Source: Phytopythium helicoides
Taxonomy: Eukaryota > Oomycota > Peronosporomycetes > Pythiales > Pythiaceae
DNA length: 64,000 nt
NCBI GenBank assembly: GCA_024867545.1
Contig: JANFNE010000011.1
Location: 310,001-374,000, forward strand
Direction of reading: 5' to 3'
Shown: positions 54,501 to 63,517 of the stretch, in pieces
Position numbering within the stretch: the first letter of the stretch is position 1
How the letters are laid out: each line of letters opens with the position of its first letter
Program-made: the position numbers and the translations under genes
Notes under the pieces: model-generated
Databases searched by the model: none
What the model was told of the DNA's origin: nothing
The model's input: the letters and a program-made list of their open reading frames with translations, nothing else

Positions 54501-54768
54501 TAACACTCTTGACACCTGCCAGAATGACATTCTTGGCGATCTCGACGCCGACGCCGTTCACTCCGACGATGAGAACATTTGCCGAGCCCATGCGCAGCTG
54601 AGCCTCACGACCCATGACGTAGAGCTGGCGGCTGTACAGCCCCTCGTCGATCTTCTGGTCGCCACGCTCATCAATGTCCATGGCGTTACTTTCTGCAACA
54701 TTCACCACGTTGCGCACACCGTCAGCCGTCGCGTTGACCTCGCCCGCGGTCACGGGCTTGGCGCTCAT
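51514..54768 (-). CDS. UBA1: Ubiquitin-activating enzyme E1
   Basis: ATP-dependent activation of ubiquitin at the head of the conjugation cascade. Intact, intronless, about 1084 residues, the usual length. Start at 54768 ([20 protein letters not shown]); the frame is open 60 codons further but without E1-like sequence. Inactive adenylation half: [40 protein letters not shown]. Active half: [40 protein letters not shown] and [18 protein letters not shown]. The catalytic Cys lies in [20 protein letters not shown]. The C-terminal ubiquitin-fold domain ends [32 protein letters not shown] is typical of UBA1 rather than UBA6/UBA7. Divergent from IFRD over ~660 bp. Confidence 0.97.
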   Translation of the reverse strand: [1084 protein letters not shown]

Positions 54769-55430
54769 TCCTGTGCGTGATTCCAGAGCTCGTAAGGACG
54801 TGTAATCTTGCGGGTTTTCAACCCAGCTACGCTCATCTGGCGGCCAACAACGACACACACGTACGTACTCTGCTGGCTGAGTGAAGGTTCCTTGCGTGGG
54901 AGGCTTGCTCAGCGAGCGGGGTTTCTCTACAGCATGCCGCATCACCAAGAGCGTTAGATCCGGGTGTGTATCTCGACAACCGCGCTAGCAACGAAGACGC
55001 GGGCGACGACGCTGCCACCGCATGACGCCGGAGGTCAATCCACGATGCTCAAGGCCCCGCTGAACCACCTCCAAGGCCCAGGAGCGCGCGTGGAGCAGCA
55101 CAGATCCATCCTCGTACCTTCTCGCTGCCGGTTTGGCTCGCGTTTTCTAGAGTGCCGTGGAACGCACGCAATCTTGCCTTGGACATGATTATCAGCCAAT
55201 CAAAATCCGTCAAAGGGTGGAAACTGCGACATGGTGCCCAGTGGTTGGTCAAAACCCAGTTTATAACGGCTCCATTGGCTAAAAGTGCAGATTCGCTTTT
55301 CTCACCTCCGTGTCAACTCCACTCGCCACAAAGAAGTTGCAGCCGGTGGTGCGAAGTGCCTGCTCGCTGCCCGGCGACAAGAAGCAGCGGCTCAGTGGGC
55401 AACAGGCGAGCGGTAGAGCAAGCGGACGTC
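54769..55430. promoter_or_regulatory. Divergent UBA1 / IFRD promoter
   Basis: A 662-bp head-to-head region with a CCAATCAAA box at 55196 and an inverted ATTGG at 55274. Short open frames here have no domain. Confidence 0.5.
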
Positions 55431-57141
55431 ATGGGCAAGAAGCGCGCGGGTGAGCGGCGTCTGGAGCGGTCTTTGGCGCCTCTGGGCGTGCCTGGAAGCG
55501 AGAGAAAGTGGCCGCTGACGGCTGTGGAGGCGCAGGAGGACGGCGCATGCGCGAGGACGACGACGAGTTCGAGGACGAGGGGTCCGTGGCGTCGATGGAG
55601 ACGCGCACGACGCACGCGTCCGACTTGGGCGACTTCTACGACTCGTTCGAGCGCTCGGGCGAGGACGAGCAGGCGCTGGACGAGGCCGTCGACGAGCTCA
55701 CCGAGAAGCGGTGCGTGCTGCAGTAGAGTGAGGTTGCTGTGAGGTGCAATTCAGCTGACGCGCTGATGGCAGAATGACAACGCGCGTTGAGGCCATGGAC
55801 AAGGTGCTTGCGCATCTGATGCAGTTCCTGCCACCCGAGGACGTGAGCGAGAGGTGCGGGAGACTTGGTTTCTTGATTCCTTTTTTTTTTCTCCTCCTGA
55901 CACGTTTTCATGCGTTTAGCCTGGTGTCCAACACGTTGAGCTGCTTGCGTCGGCCATCAGAAGGGCGAGGCAACTCGCGGAGCGCGCATCCTGGCGATTC
56001 TGTCACTGATCCTTGGTGCCGACGAAGAGCGCTTTTTCCAGCGCACCAAGAACGTGCTCGAGCCGATTGTCAAAACCTCGCGAAGTGCTGAAGCAAAAGT
56101 GGCAGTGCGTGCTGCTTCTATCTGGCGATGTCGTGCGAGAAGAGTTTGATTTGCTCACGTTGTTGTGTATTTCGCGTGATAGAGCATCCGCGCTCTGGCA
56201 TTAGCATGCTTCGTGAGCAGCGGTGAGGAAGAAAACACAGACGAAGTGATGACAATGTTCGAGAAATTCTTCAATGTCAAGATTGTGGGTAGCATCTGTA
56301 GTGCAGCTTTGGAATCCTGGGGGCTCCTTGCCTCGTCCCTCGATGATGAAGCTCTTGCAGGCGACGATGTTGCAGACAGGTTTGTGCCAAAAGACGAATT
56401 CAACCCAACAGAGTGTTTAGAACTAATCCGTTGTATATCAACAGGATGCTGCCGCACTTGATGAGTCTTTTGGACCACTCGGACGTTGATGTGCGCTCGG
56501 CTGCTGGTGAAAACATTGCGCTCTTGTATGAAGCGGCTCAAAGGGTTAGCGTCGCATTGCCATTCGATGAGGAACTTGTTCAACGCTTCCAGGCAATGAG
56601 CAAAGATAGCAGCAAGAAAAACAGCAAGAAGGATCGGAAGACACAGCGAACGGTGTTTCGAGATATCCACGCGACGCTTGCTGTAAGTGCAGTGCCTGTC
56701 GTGCTTTTTCCCTTGGTTTGTGTGCTTGTGCAGAGTGCTGACGTAGTGATGCTACAGAATGGAGAATCACCACATATCTCCTTCTCGGTCAAGAATGAGT
56801 CAATCGACATTCGGTCGTGGGGATCTGTCCGACAGTTCGAAGCCATCAAGGGGTGCATCCAAGGTGGTCTCCAGAACCACCTCAAGTATAACAATGTGCT
56901 ACGTGGAATCCTCGACTTGCCCGAGACATTTGAGGAGCGTGTTATCGAACGGGTACGATGCATTCTATCATCCAGCACGTTGGATATGTGAACGATGGCT
57001 AACGCGAAGTATTTCGAATTGATGGATCAGAGAGATGTCTTTGACAAGAAGTCTTCATCGAGGAAGCAACGCAGTAATGAACTCAAGGGTGATCGGCGGC
57101 GGAAACAGAACATGCAAGATGCCTTTTTGGACGAGTATTAG
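55431..57141 (+). CDS. Interferon-related developmental regulator (IFRD) family protein, full copy with compensated frameshifts
   Basis: HEAT-like transcriptional co-regulator family (IFRD1/PC4). Start at 55431 (MGKKRAG), spliced at 55449 to GRRMREDDDEFEDEGSVASM, then ALDEAVDELTEKR, TTRVEAMDKVLAHLMQFLPP, LVSNTLSCLRR, KGEATRGARILAILSLILGA, RFFQRTKNVLEPIVKTSRSA, FYLAMSCEK, FVSSGEEENTDEVMTMFEKF, MLPHLMSLLDHSDVDVRSAA and the C-terminal IFRD domain (SWGSVRQFEAIKGCIQGGLQ, NHLKYNNVLRGILDLP) to AFLDEY. In exon 4 the frame moves by +1 near 55957 and back near 56113, so the raw frame stops at 56091. The rest is well preserved, so this is either recent decay or two assembly indels. It supplied the truncated copy at 9663. 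Confidence 0.8.
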
Positions 57142-60137
57142 CTTGGAGCCTGAGTTGATTTTACTCCTAAACTCCAAGTGAGCTGGTGTGAATAGGAAAA
57201 TCCTGATTGATTCTATCTGTGCAACATGAACAATGTGGTGGTTATTCTACGTCCTATCTTCGCAAAATCTACGCCGTACAAAGTGCAGTCCCGACATTTC
57301 CAGGGCACAGCGAGCCAGAAAATGTTCCGGGTGATGTGGGTGATAGACTCGTGGAAGACTTGAAGTAGACCCGGTAGTTTCCGTTATTGCTGAGGTTGCC
57401 GCAGCTCTCAGGTGTATAGAGATTAACTCCCTGTGAACTGACTTTAGCAATGGCGTCTTGCAGTGTTGTCGGATGTCTGCCGGCTGCCAGAATATAGCTG
57501 CCAGGAGGCAACGCGAGCGACAAGTATGGGTCACGAAAGCTGACGGAGTGACGATTGTCACGCCAAGCAAAGCTGTCGTCGTCATCGCCAGCATTGATTA
57601 GGTCACCGGTAGTCAAGCCTGCAGCGTTAGCGCGGAACAAAAACGCCACTGGGTCAATGTACGAGCTCCCACAAAAGCCGTTCACATCGACGTAGTCGCT
57701 TCCGTTCTTGCTTTCATAGGACGACACCTCGATGGTCACGCGACCAAAGGTACTGACTGTGAACGGGATGTAATCCACCGAGACCGAATCAGAGGATCGA
57801 ATGATTGTCCCGTCCGACGTGGCAACTTGAGATGTTTCAGCCTCCGCGTGATACGAGCATTTGGAATACGGCTGCACCGAGTTGGTTTGTGAGCACTGAC
57901 TGCCAATGTAGGTGTTTGGCGAGATAGCTGTGATTGATGCGGTGCTCGAGATTGTGAGTCGGTAGCTTCCATAGTTTGAGATCTTGGCATCACACACCCT
58001 AACATTAGTTGAGACATTCGTCGACTTTGAGATCGCTTGTTGAGCAGTGAGTGGACTTGGGCCGACAGCAAGGCGGTATGATCCCTTTGCCAGGAAAATA
58101 GACAAGTAGGAATCTGCAAGGCTAATCGACCCGTCATCTTTTCCGAGTCCGTCGAGGGCGTCGTCGTTGGTCGCTAGCAGTCCAGATTCAGATATCGATC
58201 CATCGTTTCCCAGTTGAAACAGCAAGATTATCGAGTCAATGTAGCCTGCATTGCAGTCACCGTTCACGTCTGTAAACGATGTAGCACCATTCACCGTCAT
58301 AGCTTCCATGGATAGGATGTCGAGTTCAACTTGTGCATCTGACTCAACCTTGAAATCAATGTAGTCAACTGAGGAAGTCGTAGCGGTCGAAAAGATTGTT
58401 CCGTTAACAATTGTGCTGGTGATTTGATTGGAAGGCGACTGAGTAGGAGAAGGAGTCGGTGAACCTGTTGGGGCTGGCGTCGTCGGCACTGGTGTCACTG
58501 GTTGCACAGTAGTCGGCGCTGGAGCCGAGCTCACGGAAAGTGCTGTTGGCTGTGGTGTGGGGCTAAGCGTTGTTGGCACTGGTGTTGTACTCTGTGTCGG
58601 TGCTGCCTCTTCTACGAAAACTGCATCTGCTGGTAGCACGCCAAGACTTCGCATGTCTGCAATGATATCGTTCGTGTTGATAGCTGAGTTGGGGCATCCT
58701 CCGCAGTGATGAAGCCCAACGACTGCTTTGTCTTTCCAGGAGATCACAGGTGAGCCAGACGACCCGCCCTGTGTATCCAACGAGTATGCTACTTGATTAT
58801 CGGTGCTATTACACCCAGTAGCATCAAGGGCTTCGACAGCTCCGTACACACCACTTGCCAATACAGCGAGTCTCTTTCCCCATCCATCAGGGTGCTCAGT
58901 GATGAAAATCTCTTCCCCCAATTTCGCACCCGTCTCGCGCATCTGGAGGTATCCATACTGCGAAGCGAGACTTGCGTCCAGCTTGACGAGAGTATAATCC
59001 AGGTTCTTGCTTGTTGTGATTAAGACTGGTGACACAGACGGCTTGACACCTGGACAGCCCAATTGGGTATTGCACGAAGTAGCACATGTACCTCCTTGTG
59101 CCATGAACTCGTATTCTGTGGCATTTGCATGACTTTGCGTGGAGATGCAGTGGTTGTTTGTGATCATGTGACCTTCGCTTCCAACGAGCCATCCCGTACA
59201 AAAGTATGACCCATTCTCTTTGTGAATTAGCAGACGCATGACTGCGCTCAACTTTTGGTCACTCACTTGATTAGCGTAGCAAGCAAACTCTTTAGTTTCG
59301 TCGATTCCACACACAGATTCTTTTGTCGATTGAATCTTTCCCCAGTAGACGTAGCTGTCGATCGCAAAACCCCAGCAAAGAGAGGTATTGGTGGGCTCAG
59401 CGACGTCCGTTGCCGACGTGAAAAGTTCAATGACGATTGAGGTAGTGACTAGTGAGGTAGAATAGTTGCCAGGAATTGTCTCGTTCCCGTAGTACTCCAG
59501 CACAGTGGTCTCGTTACCTTCCAAAGCACGGATGCGAATGAAATCCTTTTGTGGTAGGTTGAAGTCCTTGAAATGTACCGAGATGAAGCTCGCATCGGAG
59601 TTGTTGATCACTTGAGAAAATCGAGGCTGCAATGGAGTACTGTTTGTCGCCGTAGGATACTCCACACTCATCCCACATCCGACTCCAATCATGGTTGACA
59701 AGTTGATCACTCCAACTGTACTGTTAGCTGTTGTAGGAGTGCTAGAAGAAGGCGTTGTAAAACTGGGAGCAGCGCTGGTCATATCGGGGGGATTGGTTGT
59801 ATTGCCATCAGCTGCTACTAGGCCATCGCGCAGCAATTCACAGATCACCAAAAAGAGTAGAGCTATCCAACGCATTGCTGCAGCGAAAGTGGTTGGCGTG
59901 CTTGACGGGTGTTCTGGGAATGACTGCAACCATGGAGCAATAGTTCATGAGACTGCCGAGGCGGGTGCAGCCAGTCAATCATCACGTCCCATGTTCTTCA
60001 AATGGGAAAGTTGTTAGGCACAACGTTGATTCTTGAAAATGCATCATCGCAGGTAGCGTGGTTCTAATGGGGGCGAGCAGCGCGTAACCACGCCAACTTC
60101 TTGCATCGTTCTTTGGCCAGTTCAAGAATAGAGTTCA
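56640..60137 (+). repeat. Right copy of ~3.5-kb direct segmental duplication
   Basis: Homologous and colinear with 9660-13190. It starts inside the IFRD gene (just before VFRDIHATLA) and runs through the convergent protease gene into its upstream DNA (last clear match around GCATCGTTCT...CAAGAATA at 60105-60131). Because the IFRD gene is complete only here, this copy is probably the source. Confidence 0.85.
57269..59875 (-). CDS. Secreted trypsin-like serine protease with C-terminal beta-sandwich repeats (copy 2)
   Basis: Near-identical to the protease at 10286-12877 through the catalytic and C-terminal domains. Start placed at 59875, where a signal peptide begins (MRWIALLFLVICELLRDGLV); an in-frame ATG exists at 59929. 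The catalytic triad is intact: His in GHMITNNHCIS, Asp in NLDYTLVKLD, Ser in QGGSSGSPVISWKDK. The first ~60 residues differ completely between the copies up to VGVINLSTMIGVGCGMS. The Thr/Pro linker has many substitutions, whereas the catalytic domain has few. This pattern suggests both copies are under selection and that the N-termini were exchanged or diverged rapidly. The single frame is uninterrupted, so both copies can encode enzyme. Secretion is inferred from the signal peptide and the many sequons. Confidence 0.85.
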   Translation of the reverse strand: MRWIALLFLVICELLRDGLVAADGNTTNPPDMTSAAPSFTTPSSSTPTTANSTVGVINLSTMIGVGCGMSVEYPTATNSTPLQPRFSQVINNSDASFISVHFKDFNLPQKDFIRIRALEGNETTVLEYYGNETIPGNYSTSLVTTSIVIELFTSATDVAEPTNTSLCWGFAIDSYVYWGKIQSTKESVCGIDETKEFACYANQVSDQKLSAVMRLLIHKENGSYFCTGWLVGSEGHMITNNHCISTQSHANATEYEFMAQGGTCATSCNTQLGCPGVKPSVSPVLITTSKNLDYTLVKLDASLASQYGYLQMRETGAKLGEEIFITEHPDGWGKRLAVLASGVYGAVEALDATGCNSTDNQVAYSLDTQGGSSGSPVISWKDKAVVGLHHCGGCPNSAINTNDIIADMRSLGVLPADAVFVEEAAPTQSTTPVPTTLSPTPQPTALSVSSAPAPTTVQPVTPVPTTPAPTGSPTPSPTQSPSNQITSTIVNGTIFSTATTSSVDYIDFKVESDAQVELDILSMEAMTVNGATSFTDVNGDCNAGYIDSIILLFQLGNDGSISESGLLATNDDALDGLGKDDGSISLADSYLSIFLAKGSYRLAVGPSPLTAQQAISKSTNVSTNVRVCDAKISNYGSYRLTISSTASITAISPNTYIGSQCSQTNSVQPYSKCSYHAEAETSQVATSDGTIIRSSDSVSVDYIPFTVSTFGRVTIEVSSYESKNGSDYVDVNGFCGSSYIDPVAFLFRANAAGLTTGDLINAGDDDDSFAWRDNRHSVSFRDPYLSLALPPGSYILAAGRHPTTLQDAIAKVSSQGVNLYTPESCGNLSNNGNYRVYFKSSTSLSPTSPGTFSGSLCPGNVGTALCTA

Positions 60138-60651
60138 TGCGTGGCGAATTACTGCAAGTAAATCCTGGTAACTGTGAAAAGTCATCCCAGGCTTTTCATC
60201 AATTCGACCAAGAAGATTTGACATTCCAATCACCTTCATGACCACGGGTATCTTTTCACAGCTGAACGCCTAAAGTGTTGGACACAAGAACAGATACAGT
60301 ATCACATTCGGTTCCTGCATTTACTGTAGCCACCACGAGAAATGACTTACATGTGTATCCTCCGAAAGACGTCCTCCTTTATTGTCCGTAGAAGCATCTG
60401 AAGTCAATTCTCATTGACAGATCACCAATGGTTTTCCAAGCGTGGACAACGAATGCATGTTGACTAATGTTCGCCTTTTTCTAGTGTACGATTTCTTTTG
60501 AAATTGGGTGGTGTTGAAAAACACCGAGGGATATAGCGCGACGGGAGTGGCCCGCTGCAGCAGATAAAGAGTTGGGGTAACACCGACCTAGGGGGAAGAC
60601 GCGTGGCAAAAAGCCAACCGCAAAAAAAAGCAAGATGCGTGGATCGCGAAA
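59876..60651. other. Protease upstream region and H1 3' region
   Basis: Up to ~60137 this is the end of the duplicated segment. From there to 60500 I see no gene or repeat. The histone hairpin lies at 60510-60525, 127 nt beyond the H1 stop. Confidence 0.5.
60510..60525 (-). promoter_or_regulatory. Histone mRNA 3' stem-loop (linker H1)
   Basis: On the H1 coding strand this reads GGTGTT-TTTC-AACACC followed by ACCC. The stem and trailer are identical to the H3 and H4 elements. The only difference is loop base 4 (C), a position that is also variable in animal elements. Confidence 0.8.
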
Positions 60652-61410
60652 TTACTTCTTCTTGGCAGCCGTGGTCTTCTTGACCGTGGTCTTCTTGGTG
60701 GCCTTGGCCGAGGCCTTCTTGGGGGCGGCCTTCTTAGCGGCAGGCTTCTTGGCCGTCTTGGTGACCGCGGCCTTCTTGGTGGGAGCCTTCTTCACCGTGA
60801 CCTTCTTGGTGGTAGCGGCCTTGGAGGCAGCCTTCTTGGCAGCAGGCTTCTTGGCGACCTTGGCCGTCTTCTTGACCGTCTTGGCCGACTTCTCGCTCAC
60901 CTTGAGCGACTTGGCCTTCTTAGCGGGCTTCTTAAGCTCCGCCGAGAGCTTGTAGGATCCCTTGACCTGCACGAGCTTGCCCTGCTCCACGGCGGTGCGC
61001 AGCGCGCGGTTGAGGAAGTGCGTCTGGTAGTTGCTCTTCTTGGCCTCGACGTGCTTGCCAATGGCGAAGCGCGACGATCCCGTGCGCTCCTTGAGCTCGG
61101 CGATGGCCTCCACGATGAGGTCAAAGTAGGACGGGCCGGCCTCTCCCGTGGCCGCGGCGGGCTTCTTGGCCGCGGCCTTCTTGGGGGCGGCGGCCTTCTT
61201 GGGCTTGGGCTCGGCCGCGGGCTCGCTCTTCTTGGCAGCGGCCGTCTTGGCCTTGCGCTTGGGCGAGGCGCGCGTGGGGGCCGGCGCCTCCTTCTTGTCG
61301 CTCGTCTCCTTGGCGGCCGCCGTGTCGACGGCGGGCGCGGGCGTCGGCTCCTTGGCGGGGCTCGCGGCCTTGGCGGGGCTCGCAGCCTTGGTCTCGTCGG
61401 CGGGGGCCAT
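60652..61410 (-). CDS. Linker histone H1
   Basis: Intact frame of 252 codons starting at 61410 (MAPADETKAASPAKAASPAK). A Pro/Ala/Lys N-terminal tail contains SPAK and SPKRK sites of the type phosphorylated by cyclin-dependent kinases. The globular winged-helix domain reads GPSYFDLIVEAIAELKERTG, SSRFAIGKHVEAKKSNYQTH and FLNRALRTAVEQGKLVQVKG, then SYKLSAELK. The C-terminal tail is about 100 residues of Lys/Ala/Pro repeats (KKPAAKKAAPKKASAKATKK). It binds the nucleosome dyad and linker DNA. A histone-type hairpin follows the stop, which for a linker histone supports replication-coupled expression. A T-rich tract lies upstream at 61560-61640. Confidence 0.95.
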   Translation of the reverse strand: MAPADETKAASPAKAASPAKEPTPAPAVDTAAAKETSDKKEAPAPTRASPKRKAKTAAAKKSEPAAEPKPKKAAAPKKAAAKKPAAATGEAGPSYFDLIVEAIAELKERTGSSRFAIGKHVEAKKSNYQTHFLNRALRTAVEQGKLVQVKGSYKLSAELKKPAKKAKSLKVSEKSAKTVKKTAKVAKKPAAKKAASKAATTKKVTVKKAPTKKAAVTKTAKKPAAKKAAPKKASAKATKKTTVKKTTAAKKK

Positions 61411-61945
61411 GGCTTGGAGGTCTCAACTAGCGGTGGGAGCTGCTGCGGGGGAGTGCTCGAGGGCTTCGCCTCGTCGCCTGCGTGTCGTTTTCTTTTCTGG
61501 CAGCCCCTTAGTGATGGAAATAAACGCCCAGGGCGGCGAAAGGCGGGAAAAAAGCATCGGCTTTTTTTTTTGTTTGCGGTTTGTATGTATGTGGTTTTTT
61601 TTTTTAAAAAAACAAAAAAATATGGGGGATTTTTTTCGGAAAATAATCAGGGAGAGAGCGAACCTATGTTGAGGGTTTTAGCGAATCAGCGAGAGAGGAG
61701 GAGGCATTCCGCCAATTGGAGAGCGGGAAAAGCGGCGATACAGAAATGCAAGTAGTTATGGGAGAGATTTTTTGCAACTGTCACGTATTTAGACCTCCTG
61801 AGCGATCTTGAACGGCCGCAAAGCAATGACACGCGTGGGTGGTCATGGAGCCACCTCGCTCGGCACGCTGCTGGCGACGCCATGGAGGCCACAATGCGAG
61901 TTGGGATAGGAAGAGAAACGCCAAAAGACCTTAATTACAATAGAG
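61411..61945. other. H1 promoter and 3' region of the phosphate transporter
   Basis: It contains long T and A tracts (61561-61640, including adjacent T11 and A7 runs able to pair) about 150-230 bp upstream of the H1 start, plus a CCAAT pentamer at 61711. No gene is seen. Confidence 0.5.
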
Positions 61946-63517
61946 CTAGACGACGGACCACGCATCGGGCCGCGCACACTGCTGTCGGACCTCTCGCTCG
62001 GCGTTCTTGCGCTCGAGGAAGTTGTGCCAGAGCTTGTAGCCGTCGCGCGCGAGGTACCAGAACACGAACCCGCAGAGCGCGAAGGTCGCCAGCACCGTGA
62101 GCGACCAGCCGACTATCCTCTTGGCCAGCTGCGCAGACGTGCAGAGGTAGACGAGCGCGAAGAGCAGCCCCGGGATCACTAGGAACACGGCCAGGAGGAA
62201 CACCACGGCCACGTACGGCCACGACGCGCTGAAGAAGGCCAGCGACCGCGCCCACCCGAGGATGGGCTTCCGCGTGGCCGGGATCGGGTAGAACAGGAAC
62301 ACGCCGAACACGTTGAACCAGAAGTGCACGAGCGCGATGGCCACAGCATCCGACTTGCCCGTCACTAGCGACGCAAGCAGCGCCGTACCTGTCGTGCCAA
62401 TGTTGGCGCCGATGACAATCGGATACACCTGCTCGAGTGTGAGGACGCCCAGACCGGCCATGGGCGTCATGATGGACGTCACAACGGTCGACGAGTGCAC
62501 TGCGAACGTCACGACCGTGCCGAGGAGGATGTTGACGTAGGCGTTGAAATTCAGCAGCCGGGAAATGAGCACTTTGGCCGTTTCGGAGAACAACCGTGTG
62601 AGCATCTTGACGAGCGTGAGCAGAGAGCACACAAGTAGCAGAAAGCCCAGGACCACCACGATGGCGCTGATCGCGCCGTCGCGGAGGTCGGTGCTGTGGA
62701 AAGCGCCACCGACTACAAGTGTGTCCTCAGGAGCGCATATCCTCTCGCCAGTTGCTACGCTGGTGATGTTATCGCTGTCGAGCTGGATGAGCAAGGTGCT
62801 TGTGGGTCGGACGATCGCGTCAATCGGGCTCGAAAATGCTCCGCCGTGTGTCCTTGCGTGTGAGAGCGCCACTGAGAGACGCTCGAGCGGGTGAAAGAGC
62901 ACCTCGAGGGGGAACATGACGATCACCGACCAAATGTTGTACATGTCGTGCACGGTAGCGGCTGCCATGGCGCGTTGGAAGCGAGCTCTCTGCGTGACCT
63001 GCGCGAACGCCACCATGATGCACGTCACGCACGTACCGATGTTCGCCCCCATGACGACGTAGACGCCCTGGCGGATGGTCATAGCGTTCGCCCCCACGAG
63101 CGCAACAGTGATCGACGTGATCGTCGACGAGCTGTGGAGCAGAGCCGTCGCGACAGTTCCGATGATCACGCCGGCCACCGGGTTGTTGGCGAAGCTGAAC
63201 ACGTCCTTGGTGTTGCACGCGACGGCGAGCGTGAATCCATCCGAGATGAGGCGGATGGCCACCATGAACGTGTACGTGGCCGTGAGTGCGACGAGCGTCC
63301 GAGCGACGATGCTCGCCGCTCTCTTCACCCTACTCTTCTGGTCTTCAGCGCCCGCCACTTGCTTTGCTGGCGATCGAGCGTTCGCATCCGGAACGCGGTC
63401 TCGATCCTCCTCGCTGTCGTAAAAGCGTCCAAAGCCCTCGTGCTCGTAGCTCGACCGTGTCGTGTGGGCTGCGCTCTGCAGCAGCTCGAACGTCGTGGGC
63501 GAGAGCAACGTCGCCAT
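61946..63517 (-). CDS. Na+/phosphate cotransporter, SLC34 / NptA type
   Basis: Plasma-membrane Na-Pi symporter. Intact single frame of 523 codons; start at 63517 (MATLLSPTTFELLQSAAHTT). It has a cytosolic N-terminus, then two inverted repeats. Repeat 1: VAGVIIGTVATALLHSSSTI, TSITVALVGANAMTIRQGVY and VVMGANIGTCVTCIMVAFAQ. Repeat 2: YVNILLGTVVTFAVHSSTVV, TSIMTPMAGLGVLTLEQVYP and IVIGANIGTTGTALLASLV. GANIGT occurs in both repeats, as in the family. The substrate-site motif, normally QSSS, is HSSS at residues 128-131 and HSST in repeat 2, so both glutamines are replaced. The C-terminus has three or four helices and a short polar tail (PDAWSVV). The sodium coupling and substrate are inferred from the family. 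Confidence 0.88.
   Translation of the reverse strand: MATLLSPTTFELLQSAAHTTRSSYEHEGFGRFYDSEEDRDRVPDANARSPAKQVAGAEDQKSRVKRAASIVARTLVALTATYTFMVAIRLISDGFTLAVACNTKDVFSFANNPVAGVIIGTVATALLHSSSTITSITVALVGANAMTIRQGVYVVMGANIGTCVTCIMVAFAQVTQRARFQRAMAAATVHDMYNIWSVIVMFPLEVLFHPLERLSVALSHARTHGGAFSSPIDAIVRPTSTLLIQLDSDNITSVATGERICAPEDTLVVGGAFHSTDLRDGAISAIVVVLGFLLLVCSLLTLVKMLTRLFSETAKVLISRLLNFNAYVNILLGTVVTFAVHSSTVVTSIMTPMAGLGVLTLEQVYPIVIGANIGTTGTALLASLVTGKSDAVAIALVHFWFNVFGVFLFYPIPATRKPILGWARSLAFFSASWPYVAVVFLLAVFLVIPGLLFALVYLCTSAQLAKRIVGWSLTVLATFALCGFVFWYLARDGYKLWHNFLERKNAEREVRQQCARPDAWSVV

Noticed and set aside
61561..61640. T/A tracts as a retroelement poly-A tail
   Set aside because: No target-site duplication or retroelement coding sequence nearby; more likely a T-rich promoter tract of H1.
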